A stretch of DNA of 32,003 nt from Bacilli bacterium (GTDB lineage: Bacteria > Bacillota_I > Bacilli_A > RF39 > UBA660): assembly GCA_900772445.1 (NCBI GenBank), contig CAAHEL010000010.1:1-32003 (forward strand), in the 5' to 3' direction. Both the position numbers and the translations under genes were made by a program. The number at the start of each line of letters is the position of its first letter. The first letter of the stretch is position 1. Below the pieces are notes generated by a model. The model saw nothing but the letters and a program-made list of their open reading frames with translations. It was not told where the DNA came from and ran no database searches. Positions 24,378 through 31,928 of this stretch are shown in pieces.

Positions 24378-25305
24378 ATTTAATCTTTTCTGTGTTTTTA
24401 AAGTTTAGTTTAGCAATTTCTTTGAGTTTATCAAATCCATAAATATTAACTATTTTTTTAGCAACTTCGTCAACAATTGGACTTGCTCCTTTAGGTAATG
24501 TCATATTTAAACTTTTACTTAATTTATTCATTTCTTGTAAAAATATATATCTACTTATCATACTAGCACATGCAACAGATAAACATTTATCTTCTGCTTT
24601 AGTCATAAAAAATATATTTTTAACTTGTTCTTTAGCACTACTTATATGTTTAAAATAAGCATTTGGATATTCAAATTGGTCTACAACAATATAATCATAT
24701 GGATAATTTTTCTTTACTAGTTCACTTAATACTTTATTATGTAATACTGCTTTAATTTTATTCATATTCATATCATTACCATAAAATTCATTATATTTTG
24801 TATTATTTACTATTAAAGTATGATAAGGTATTTTTTTTATTATTTCAGGTACTATTTTAATAATTTGTTCGTCAGTTAGTTTTTTAGAATCTTTAACTTT
24901 TAAATCTAATAAAAAATCTATATTTTCTTTACTAACATATGCTGAAGTTACTACTATTGGACCAAAGTAATCTCCAGTACCAACTTCATCACTTCCAATC
25001 GAATTAATTCTTAAAGGAAGTGTTTTTTCATCTTTTTTTTCTTTTTCTTTCTTTTCAATTAAACCATCTTTACCAGAATTAATTTTTTCTGTTTCTATCC
25101 AATAATCACTTGCTAAATCAGCATCAATACCTTGAAATACCACTTTTCCTGATTCATATAAAGTAACAATAGTATCTCCATCAACTGCTTGAAATACCGC
25201 ATATGGTGGAGTTTTTTCTCTTTTGGAATATTCAAAAAATTCTATCATTTGTTCTTTAGTCTTATCACATACTTTTAATACTTTAGTTATCGCTTTTGGT
25301 TTCAT
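24376..25305 (-). CDS. rnhC: Ribonuclease HIII
   Basis: 309 residues. It cleaves RNA in RNA-DNA hybrids. An N-terminal TBP-like substrate-binding domain (about 1-75) is followed by a Lys/Glu linker and the catalytic domain starting at IGSDEVGTGDYFGP (Asp 106, Glu 107), the HIII variant of the HII motif. VVDQF and SVACASMISRY supply further active-site residues. GAGGTG precedes ATG on the minus strand. One of the few CATG sites of the window (24569-24572) is here. Confidence 0.94.
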   Translation of the reverse strand: MKPKAITKVLKVCDKTKEQMIEFFEYSKREKTPPYAVFQAVDGDTIVTLYESGKVVFQGIDADLASDYWIETEKINSGKDGLIEKKEKEKKDEKTLPLRINSIGSDEVGTGDYFGPIVVTSAYVSKENIDFLLDLKVKDSKKLTDEQIIKIVPEIIKKIPYHTLIVNNTKYNEFYGNDMNMNKIKAVLHNKVLSELVKKNYPYDYIVVDQFEYPNAYFKHISSAKEQVKNIFFMTKAEDKCLSVACASMISRYIFLQEMNKLSKSLNMTLPKGASPIVDEVAKKIVNIYGFDKLKEIAKLNFKNTEKIK

Positions 25306-25391
25306 TTAATACACCTCATATACATTTTATCACATTTTTCTTTATTTTTAAATTTTTTTGTAATATAATATTATTAGGAGGAGTAAGAAAT

Positions 25392-26096
25392 ATGCAAATA
25401 GTTGATATAATAATTATACTTATGATTATATTAGGGGCAGTTGTTGGTTTTAAACAAGGATTTATAAAAAAAACTACTAGTTTTCTAGGAACATTTTTAG
25501 TAGTAGTATTATCATTTATGTTAAAAAATCCATTATCAGTAGTTATGTATGAAAACTTACCATTCTTTAAATTTGGTGGTATTATTAGAGGAATAGATAT
25601 TATTAATATACTAATTTATGAATTATTAGCATTTATAATAGTAGCAGCAGCATTAACATTTATCTTAAGAATACTTTTAGTGCTTACTGGATTAGTAGAA
25701 AAACTATTAAAAATGACAATATTCTTAAGTATACCTTCGAAGATATTAGGTATCTTTATTGGAGCATTAGAATATTATGTATATATCTTTTTAGCATTAG
25801 TATTCTTAAATTTACCAGCATTTAATATTGAAATAGTAAGAGAAAGTAATTTAGCAAATAAAATACTAGATAATACACCAATATTATCTAATTTAGTGGG
25901 ACCTACTGTAGATACTTATACTGAAGTATATGAAACATTACACGATGTAAATAATATGAGTAATGTAGAAATAAATGAAAAATTATTAGTAATATTTTTA
26001 GATAAAGGTGTAATAACTGTTGATAGCGCTCAAAAATTAATTGATATGAATAAAATATATATCGAAGATAAAAGCATATTAGATAGATATAGATAG
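25392..26096 (+). CDS. CvpA-family membrane protein
   Basis: 234 residues from ATG 25392, which has AGGAGGAG (25376-25383) before it; the frame is open further upstream but without a ribosome site, and it would run into rnhC. Four hydrophobic helices (about 2-22, 28-45, 72-97 and 115-140) and the opening VDIIIILMIILGAVVGFKQG fit CvpA, known from colicin V production and envelope stress. Its function in Gram-positives is not established. The C-terminal 80 residues are soluble. The next gene, thioredoxin, starts eight bases after the stop. Confidence 0.78.
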   Translation: MQIVDIIIILMIILGAVVGFKQGFIKKTTSFLGTFLVVVLSFMLKNPLSVVMYENLPFFKFGGIIRGIDIINILIYELLAFIIVAAALTFILRILLVLTGLVEKLLKMTIFLSIPSKILGIFIGALEYYVYIFLALVFLNLPAFNIEIVRESNLANKILDNTPILSNLVGPTVDTYTEVYETLHDVNNMSNVEINEKLLVIFLDKGVITVDSAQKLIDMNKIYIEDKSILDRYR

Positions 26097-26104
26097 GTGA
26101 TAAA

Positions 26105-26401
26105 ATGATACATTTAGAAAAAGAAAATTTTAATGAGTTAATTACTGATAAAGCAATTGTTGATTTTTATGCAACTTGGTGTGGACCTTGTAAAATGTTA
26201 AGTCCAGTATTTGAAAGTGTTTCTGAAGAAATAAAAGATACTAAATTCATTAAAGTAGATGTAGATAAATTCGAAGAACTATGTAGAAATTATAAAGTTA
26301 TGAGTGTACCTACATTAATACTTTTTGAAAATGGTAAAGAAGTAAAAAGAAAAATAGGATTTATACCTAAAGAACAATTAATTAAATTTATTAATGAATA
26401 G
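26105..26401 (+). CDS. trxA: Thioredoxin
   Basis: 98 residues, slightly short of the usual 105. The active site WCGPC is at residues 25-29 after DFYAT, and the cis-proline loop is SVPTLILFENGK. It reduces disulfides in the cytosol, including those of reductases. GGTGAT precedes ATG. It probably shares a transcript with cvpA and ends at the following terminator. Confidence 0.94.
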   Translation: MIHLEKENFNELITDKAIVDFYATWCGPCKMLSPVFESVSEEIKDTKFIKVDVDKFEELCRNYKVMSVPTLILFENGKEVKRKIGFIPKEQLIKFINE

Positions 26402-26425
26402 GATATTTAATATTCTATTTTTTTT
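26397..26425 (+). terminator. Terminator after thioredoxin
   Basis: AATAGGATATT pairs with AATATTCTATT (one G-U pair) with a very small loop and runs into eight T. It overlaps the stop codon. TATAAT at 26436-26441 then probably starts obgE. Confidence 0.75.
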
Positions 26426-26460
26426 ACTTTTATGTTATAATATTTAGCGAGGTGATAACT

Positions 26461-27732
26461 ATGTTTGTAGATGAAGTTATAGTAAAAATTGAATCAGGTC
26501 GCGGTGGAGATGGCTGTATGGCATTTCGTCGTGAAAAATATATAGCAATGGGTGGTCCTTTCGGAGGAACTGGTGGTAAAGGTGGAGATATCATCTTTAA
26601 AGCAGATGAAGGATTAAGAACTTTGATAGATTTAAGATATCAAAAATTAATTAAAGGTAATCCTGGTAGTAATGGTGAAGGAAAAAATCAAAATGGTAAA
26701 AATGCTCCAGACACTATTATAAAAGTACCAGTAGGTACAACAATTAAAGATAATGAAACTGGAGTAGTAATAGCAGACTTGGTAAAAAATAATGAAGAAG
26801 TAATTGTTGCTTATGGTGGTAGAGGAGGAAGAGGTAATGTTAGTTTAGCAACTAAAAGTAATCCTTGTCCTTCATATGCTGAACGTGGTGAACCAGGAGA
26901 AAGTAGAATGATAAAAGTTGAACTTAGAATGCTTGCAGATGTTGGGTTAGTAGGTCTTCCTAGTGTTGGAAAAAGTACCATTTTATCAATGATAAGTAAT
27001 GCTAATCCTAAAATAGCATCATACCATTTCACAACACTATCACCAAATTTAGGAGTAGTAAAAACAAAAGATGGATTTTCATTTACAGTTGCAGACTTAC
27101 CAGGTTTAATCGAAGGAGCATCAACTGGAATAGGTTTAGGACATAAGTTTTTAAAACATATTGAAAGAACAAAAATAATCGCTCACGTAATAGATATGAG
27201 TGCTTCTGAAGGAAGAAATCCAATCGAAGATTATCAAGTAATAAGAAATGAATTAAAAGAATTTTCTAATAAATTATTAACTAAAGAAGAAATAATAATT
27301 GCTAATAAAATGGACCTTGAAACAAGTAGGGAAAATTTAAAAGAATTCTCTAGTAAAATAAATAAAAAAATTTATGAAATATCTGCGATTAATAATGAAG
27401 GACTAGATAAAGTAATAAATGATTTAGCAGTCTTGGTAAAAAATACTAAAGATGAAGTATTATATGAAGAAGATAAACAAGAAAGTCATATATTATATAA
27501 ATTTAAATATGAAAAACCTTACACAATTATAAGAGAAAACAATGTTTATATAATCAAGGGAGACCAAATAGAAAAATTATTTAAAATGACTAACTTTAAT
27601 ACTGATGAAGCATTCGATAGATTTAGTAAAAAATTAAGAAGAATGGGAATAGATGATGAATTAGAAAAAATGGGTATCAATGAAGGAGATATTGTTAGAA
27701 TCCTAGATTATGAATTTGAATATACAAAATAG
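26461..27732 (+). CDS. obgE: Obg GTPase
   Basis: 423 residues from ATG 26461, preceded by GAGGTGAT; GTG 26452 in frame lies inside that ribosome site. This essential GTPase acts in large-subunit ribosome assembly and stress control. The glycine-rich Obg fold (about 1-157: VKIESGRGGDGCMAFRREK, GGPFGGTGGKGG, AYGGRGGRGN) is followed by the G domain (G1 GLPSVGKS about 165-172, G3 DLPG, G4 NKMD, G5 SAINNEG) and a C-terminal OCT domain typical of Firmicutes. The last codon, stop and terminator are duplicated at 29200-29230. Confidence 0.95.
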   Translation: MFVDEVIVKIESGRGGDGCMAFRREKYIAMGGPFGGTGGKGGDIIFKADEGLRTLIDLRYQKLIKGNPGSNGEGKNQNGKNAPDTIIKVPVGTTIKDNETGVVIADLVKNNEEVIVAYGGRGGRGNVSLATKSNPCPSYAERGEPGESRMIKVELRMLADVGLVGLPSVGKSTILSMISNANPKIASYHFTTLSPNLGVVKTKDGFSFTVADLPGLIEGASTGIGLGHKFLKHIERTKIIAHVIDMSASEGRNPIEDYQVIRNELKEFSNKLLTKEEIIIANKMDLETSRENLKEFSSKINKKIYEISAINNEGLDKVINDLAVLVKNTKDEVLYEEDKQESHILYKFKYEKPYTIIRENNVYIIKGDQIEKLFKMTNFNTDEAFDRFSKKLRRMGIDDELEKMGINEGDIVRILDYEFEYTK

Positions 27733-27756
27733 CATATAGAAATATGTGCTTTTTTT
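27726..27756 (+). repeat. Left copy of 31-bp direct repeat (obgE end plus terminator)
   Basis: The repeat starts at the last sense codon of obgE and contains its TAG stop and the whole terminator including seven T. It is identical to 29200-29230, 1474 bases downstream, with the toxin-antitoxin pair between. Confidence 0.92.
27731..27756 (+). terminator. Terminator of obgE
   Basis: AGCATAT pairs with ATGTGCT (one G-U pair) around AGAAAT and is followed by a T run. It overlaps the stop codon and is repeated after the toxin-antitoxin genes. Confidence 0.72.
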
Positions 27757-27790
27757 CTTTAAAAATTATTAATAAAAAGCAAAAAAGATA

Positions 27791-27819
27791 TTGACATAAG
27801 TGGTTACATATGTTACCAT
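27791..27819 (+). promoter_or_regulatory. Promoter of the toxin-antitoxin operon
   Basis: TTGACA (27791-27796) is perfect; TACCAT (27814-27819), 17 bases on, is a modest -10. TATACA at 27821 is an alternative with poor spacing. Confidence 0.55.
27801..27818 (+). promoter_or_regulatory. Palindromic operator between -35 and -10 of the toxin-antitoxin operon
   Basis: TGGTTACATATGTTACCA is a palindrome apart from one symmetric base pair. It fills the spacer and the -10 box, as expected for self-repression by the antitoxin's DNA-binding domain. Known MqsA sites are ACCT/AGGT palindromes, so the type is similar but the half-site differs. Confidence 0.6.
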
Positions 27820-27842
27820 TTATACAGAGAGGAAAATAAATT

Positions 27843-27851
27843 ATGAAATAA
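27843..27851 (+). other. Two-codon mini-ORF in the toxin leader
   Basis: ATG AAA TAA follows AGAGAGGA at nine bases. The toxin's own ribosome site begins 10 bases after the stop. It may be chance, or it may tune toxin translation. Confidence 0.25.
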
Positions 27852-27870
27852 AATATAACAGGGGGTTAGT

Positions 27871-28197
27871 ATGACTGGAGAACAATTAAAACTACTATCA
27901 AGAATGAAAAAATTAATTATTATGGGAAATAGAAAATTTGCTAACAGAAAAGATAGAGATTATGTTGAGGAACTAATGGAAATTGGAATAACTGAAACTT
28001 TTGCTTGGCAAGAAATATTAACGTTATCAGCATACAATTATATCCCTGAATATAAACCACTTTATACAAAAGGTGAAAATGCTTTGATATTTAAGAAAGA
28101 TATTAATGGAAATAGAGTATATATCAAGTTAAAAATAGAAGAATATAATAATAAAGATATGACAGTTTGTATATCATTTCATATTGATTATAGATAG
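27871..28197 (+). CDS. MqsR-family toxin (mRNA interferase)
   Basis: 108 residues. The sequence follows MqsR through its length: an N-terminal helix LLSRMKKLIIMGNRKFANR, an EEL..IGIT linker and EILTLS, then the C-terminal strands ALIFKKDINGNRVYIKLKI and VCISFH. E. coli MqsR has QVYLKITV and LIVSF at the equivalent places. MqsR toxins are RelE/YoeB-fold ribonucleases that cut mRNA, commonly at GCU; catalytic residues are not assigned here. Toxin-first order with the antitoxin behind matches mqsRA. GGGGG precedes ATG. The antitoxin starts 10 bases after the stop. Confidence 0.75.
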   Translation: MTGEQLKLLSRMKKLIIMGNRKFANRKDRDYVEELMEIGITETFAWQEILTLSAYNYIPEYKPLYTKGENALIFKKDINGNRVYIKLKIEEYNNKDMTVCISFHIDYR

Positions 28198-28207
28198 GAG
28201 GATAATT

Positions 28208-29185
28208 ATGAGATGTGATATTTGCGGTAGTAATGATAGTTATATTAAAAACTGGCAACATAATTACCAAATTAAAGGAAAAGAAATCAAATTTACTTCA
28301 GATAGAAGATTTTGCTCTAAATGTAATAATTTAGTTTATGATGGAAAACTTGATAATATTGCATCAGAAAAAGCAATTAATCTTTATAATAAACTATATG
28401 GAGTAGAAAAAGAACAAATAATAAATTTAAGAAAAAAATATAACTTATCACAAGAATTATTTTCTAAAGTAATAGGTTGTGCTAAAAAAACGTTAATTAG
28501 TTATGAAAAAGGGGTATCTATACCTAATGACTGTTATTTAATAATAATAAAAAGTTTGTTATCAAAACCTGATATGATATCTGAATTAGTAGAAGCAAAT
28601 AGGGTACAATTTACTGATAAAGAATATAATAAAATCAGTGAAAAAGTATCGATATTTCTAGCAAATAATGAAAAACAATTATTATTAAATGACGAGTATG
28701 CTCCAACAGAATATAATGGTTATACAAAACTTAATAAAGAAAAAATATATAATATGATTATTTTTCTAGCAGATAATACTATCTTAAAAACTAAACTATT
28801 AAAAGAGATGTTTTATGCAGATTTTCTATTTTATAAGGAAAATTGTAAATCAATAACAGGATTAGAGTATTGTAAATTACCTTTTGGTCCTGTACCGGAT
28901 AAATTTGAAACAATACTATCAAAAGGTTTGCAAGAAGATATAATAGATTATGAGTTAGTTGCTAATAATTCAATAGAATACTATGAAATAACATCAAAGA
29001 AAGAATTTAATAGAAAGATATTTACAAAAGAAGAATTAAAAGTGTTAAACATAGTAAAGAAATATTTTAAGGATTATAATGTATCAGAAATAGTAGATTA
29101 TTCACATAAAGAAAAGGCTTTTTTATCTACTAATAAATGTGAAAAGATTAGTTATGATTATTCTTTTGATATTGATTTAAAATAA
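28208..29185 (+). CDS. MqsA-type antitoxin fused to a Panacea (DUF4065) domain
   Basis: 325 residues from ATG 28208, with AGGAGG (28196-28201) overlapping the toxin stop. Residues 1-45 form a zinc finger (Cys 3, 6, 36, 39). About 72-115 is an Xre-like helix-turn-helix with NLSQELFSKVIGCAKKTLISYEKG, the MqsA DNA-binding fold. From about 165, KEKIYNMIIFLADN, KTKLLKEMFYADFLFYKE, SITGLEYCKLPFGPVP identify a DUF4065/SocA-like Panacea domain, known as a versatile antitoxin module paired with many unrelated toxins. The protein should neutralise the MqsR toxin and repress its operon. Whether the finger or the Panacea part does the neutralising is unknown. Confidence 0.85.
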   Translation: MRCDICGSNDSYIKNWQHNYQIKGKEIKFTSDRRFCSKCNNLVYDGKLDNIASEKAINLYNKLYGVEKEQIINLRKKYNLSQELFSKVIGCAKKTLISYEKGVSIPNDCYLIIIKSLLSKPDMISELVEANRVQFTDKEYNKISEKVSIFLANNEKQLLLNDEYAPTEYNGYTKLNKEKIYNMIIFLADNTILKTKLLKEMFYADFLFYKENCKSITGLEYCKLPFGPVPDKFETILSKGLQEDIIDYELVANNSIEYYEITSKKEFNRKIFTKEELKVLNIVKKYFKDYNVSEIVDYSHKEKAFLSTNKCEKISYDYSFDIDLK

Positions 29186-29199
29186 ATAACACTACAAGT

Positions 29200-29230
29200 A
29201 AAATAGCATATAGAAATATGTGCTTTTTTT
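29200..29230 (+). repeat. Right copy of 31-bp direct repeat, with terminator
   Basis: Identical to 27726-27756, including AAATAG, the obgE last codon and stop, which have no coding role here. The hairpin (29205 onward) and T run now end the antitoxin transcript, 15 bases after its stop. Confidence 0.9.
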
Positions 29231-29288
29231 GTCGTATAAAAAACATATTAAAAATAATTAAACAAAATATATTTTAATAGGTGAGAAA

Positions 29289-31922
29289 ATGAAAAATACT
29301 AATGGTTTAACTAATGAAGAAGTAATTAAAAATAGAAAAAAATATGGTACTAATAAAATATCTTCTAAAGATAATAATACTTTTTTTAAATTATTTATTG
29401 AATCTTTAGGAGATCCAATAATTAAAATATTACTAATAGCACTTGCTGTTAAAACACTATTCTTATTTAAAGATTTTGATTATTTTGAAACTATTGGTAT
29501 AGTTCTTGCTATTTTAATTGCCTCTTTAATTTCTGCAATATCAGAATATGGTTCAAATAAGGCATTTCAAAGATTACAAGAAGAAAGTTCAAAAATAAAA
29601 TGTAAAGTAAAAAGAAATAATCATTTAGAAGAAATTCCAATTGATGAAGTAGTATATAATGATATAGTTTATTTAACAACCGGAGATAGAGTACCTGCTG
29701 ATGGAATATTAGTTAAAGGATTTTTAACTTTAGATGAATCAATGATAAATGGTGAAGCAAGGGAAATGTATAAAGAAAGCCTCAAAGATAATAACATAAT
29801 TAAAGATAATAATAAATTATATCGAGGTACAATTGTATATGAAAATGATGGTTATATGTTAGTAACTGGGGTAGGAAATAATACAATGTATGGTACACTT
29901 GCTATGGAATTACAAGAAAAAAGTGCTCCTTCACCTTTAAAATTAAGATTAACATCACTTGCTAAAACAATATCAAGAATAGGTTATATATGTGCCTTTT
30001 TAGTAGCATTTAGTTATTTGTTTAATATGATTATTATAAAAAATAACTTTAATTTATATTTGATACTAAAAACAATAACTAATTACAAAGTAATGTTTGC
30101 CTATATATTAAATGCACTTACTCTTTGTGTAACAGTAATAGTAGTTGCTGTACCTGAAGGATTACCTATGATGATTACTTTAGTTTTATCTTCGAATATG
30201 AAAAAACTATTAAAAAATAACGTGTTAGTTAGAAAACTAGTAGGTATAGAAACAGCAGGTAGTTTAAATGTACTATTTACTGATAAAACTGGTACACTAA
30301 CCAAAGGAAATCTTGAAGTAATTGAATTAAAATTAGGAAATAATAAAACATTTAATAACTTAATAGAAATATCTAACTATCCTAAATATGAAAATCTTTT
30401 AACTGAATCAATTATTTATAATAATCAAGGAGTATATGATATAAAAGAAGAAAAAGTAATCGGAGGAAATGTAACAGATAAAGCATTATTAAATTTTATA
30501 AAAAAACCAAGAAATTCTAATATTGAAATTATAGATAAAATACCATTTAATAGTCAAAATAAATATTCCATAACTCTAATAAAAAAAGATAATAAAAATA
30601 TTAAATTAATAAAAGGAGCATATGAAAAAATATTAAATTATACTACTTATTATTATGATGAATATGGAAATAAACAATTATTAAAAAATAAACAAGCATT
30701 AGAAGAAGAAATAAATTTACTAACTAATAATGGAATAAGAGCATTAGCACTAGCAATATCTGAAGGAAGGACAACATTAGATAACTTAAGAAATTCTGTT
30801 TTAGTGGGAATTATTTTTGTTAAAGATGAAATAAGAAAAGAAGCAAAAAATGGTATAGATTTAATAAATAATGCTGGTATTCAAACAATAATGATTACTG
30901 GTGATAATAAAAATACTGCTTATTCAATTGCTAAAGAAGTAGGAATAATTAAAAGTAAAAATGATTTAGTATTAACAAGTGATGAATTAAATAAAATGAC
31001 AGATACTGAAGTAAAAAAAATATTAGCAAATTTAAAGGTAATATCTAGAGCACTACCAAATGACAAGAGTAGGTTAGTTACATTAACAAAAGAATTAGAT
31101 TTAGTAGTAGGAATGACTGGAGATGGGGTGAATGATGCGATTGCTTTAAAAAAAGCAGATGTAGGTTTTGCTATGGGAAGTGGTACTGAAGTAGCAAAAG
31201 AAGCATCAGATATAGTTATAATAGATGATAATATTAATTCAATTGCTAGTGCTATTTTATTTGGAAGAACTATATTTAAAAGTATTAGAAAGTTTATTGT
31301 CTTCCAATTAACTGTAAACTTTTGTGCTGTATTTATTTCTATTGTTGGACCGTTTATAGGAATTGCTTATCCAGTTACTGTTATACAAATGCTTTGGATA
31401 AATATGGTTATGGATACTTTAGCAGGTTTAGCATTTTCTTATGAAGCACCACTTACTGAATATATGAATGAACCTCCGAAAAAGAAAAACGAGCATATAA
31501 TAAATAGTTATATGTTTAATGAGATATTAATAATAGGAATATATTTAAGTGTTTTGTATATTTTATTTTTGAAAGTCCCATTCTTTAAATCTTTTTATAG
31601 ATTAGGATTAAACAACGAATATTTAATGACTGCATTCTTTACTTTATTTATTTTCACCACCATATTTAATAGTTTTAATGCTAGAACTTATAGAGTAAAT
31701 ATCTTATCAAACATTTTAAGAAATAAAGTATTCATTTTAGTTATAGCATTTATTGTTATAATACAATTGTATCTAATTTATTATGGGGGAACAATATTTA
31801 GAACAGCAGGATTAACTATCTATGAATTATTAGTAACTATATTAATAAGTTTCTCGGTAATACCAATAGATTTTATAAGAAAAATATTATTAAAAAAACT
31901 TAAATTTAAAACAGGTGTATAG
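29289..31922 (+). CDS. P-type Ca2+-transporting ATPase (PMCA/SERCA type)
   Basis: 877 residues. It pumps Ca2+ out of the cytosol using ATP. An N-terminal cation ATPase domain (LTNEEVIKNRKKYGTNKI) is followed by helices M1-M2, the actuator loop (LTTGDRVPADGILV, then INGEA in place of TGES), M4 with VAVPEGLPM, the phosphorylation site DKTGTLT (Asp 332), a nucleotide-binding domain, the hinge TGDGVNDA (about 610-617), M6 with NMVMDTLAGL, and four C-terminal helices. PEGL in M4 and N..MD in M6 point to a single-site PMCA-like Ca2+ pump. INGEA is a departure from the usual dephosphorylation motif but keeps its GE. GGTGAG precedes ATG. An IS3-type element begins six bases after the stop, leaving no terminator. 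Confidence 0.9.
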   Translation: MKNTNGLTNEEVIKNRKKYGTNKISSKDNNTFFKLFIESLGDPIIKILLIALAVKTLFLFKDFDYFETIGIVLAILIASLISAISEYGSNKAFQRLQEESSKIKCKVKRNNHLEEIPIDEVVYNDIVYLTTGDRVPADGILVKGFLTLDESMINGEAREMYKESLKDNNIIKDNNKLYRGTIVYENDGYMLVTGVGNNTMYGTLAMELQEKSAPSPLKLRLTSLAKTISRIGYICAFLVAFSYLFNMIIIKNNFNLYLILKTITNYKVMFAYILNALTLCVTVIVVAVPEGLPMMITLVLSSNMKKLLKNNVLVRKLVGIETAGSLNVLFTDKTGTLTKGNLEVIELKLGNNKTFNNLIEISNYPKYENLLTESIIYNNQGVYDIKEEKVIGGNVTDKALLNFIKKPRNSNIEIIDKIPFNSQNKYSITLIKKDNKNIKLIKGAYEKILNYTTYYYDEYGNKQLLKNKQALEEEINLLTNNGIRALALAISEGRTTLDNLRNSVLVGIIFVKDEIRKEAKNGIDLINNAGIQTIMITGDNKNTAYSIAKEVGIIKSKNDLVLTSDELNKMTDTEVKKILANLKVISRALPNDKSRLVTLTKELDLVVGMTGDGVNDAIALKKADVGFAMGSGTEVAKEASDIVIIDDNINSIASAILFGRTIFKSIRKFIVFQLTVNFCAVFISIVGPFIGIAYPVTVIQMLWINMVMDTLAGLAFSYEAPLTEYMNEPPKKKNEHIINSYMFNEILIIGIYLSVLYILFLKVPFFKSFYRLGLNNEYLMTAFFTLFIFTTIFNSFNARTYRVNILSNILRNKVFILVIAFIVIIQLYLIYYGGTIFRTAGLTIYELLVTILISFSVIPIDFIRKILLKKLKFKTGV

Positions 31923-31928
31923 AAAAAG

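Noticed and set aside
25296..25391. N-terminal extension of the CvpA-like protein
   Set aside because: It would overlap the divergent rnhC start and include promoter DNA. ATG 25392 has AGGAGGAG upstream and begins the usual CvpA sequence.
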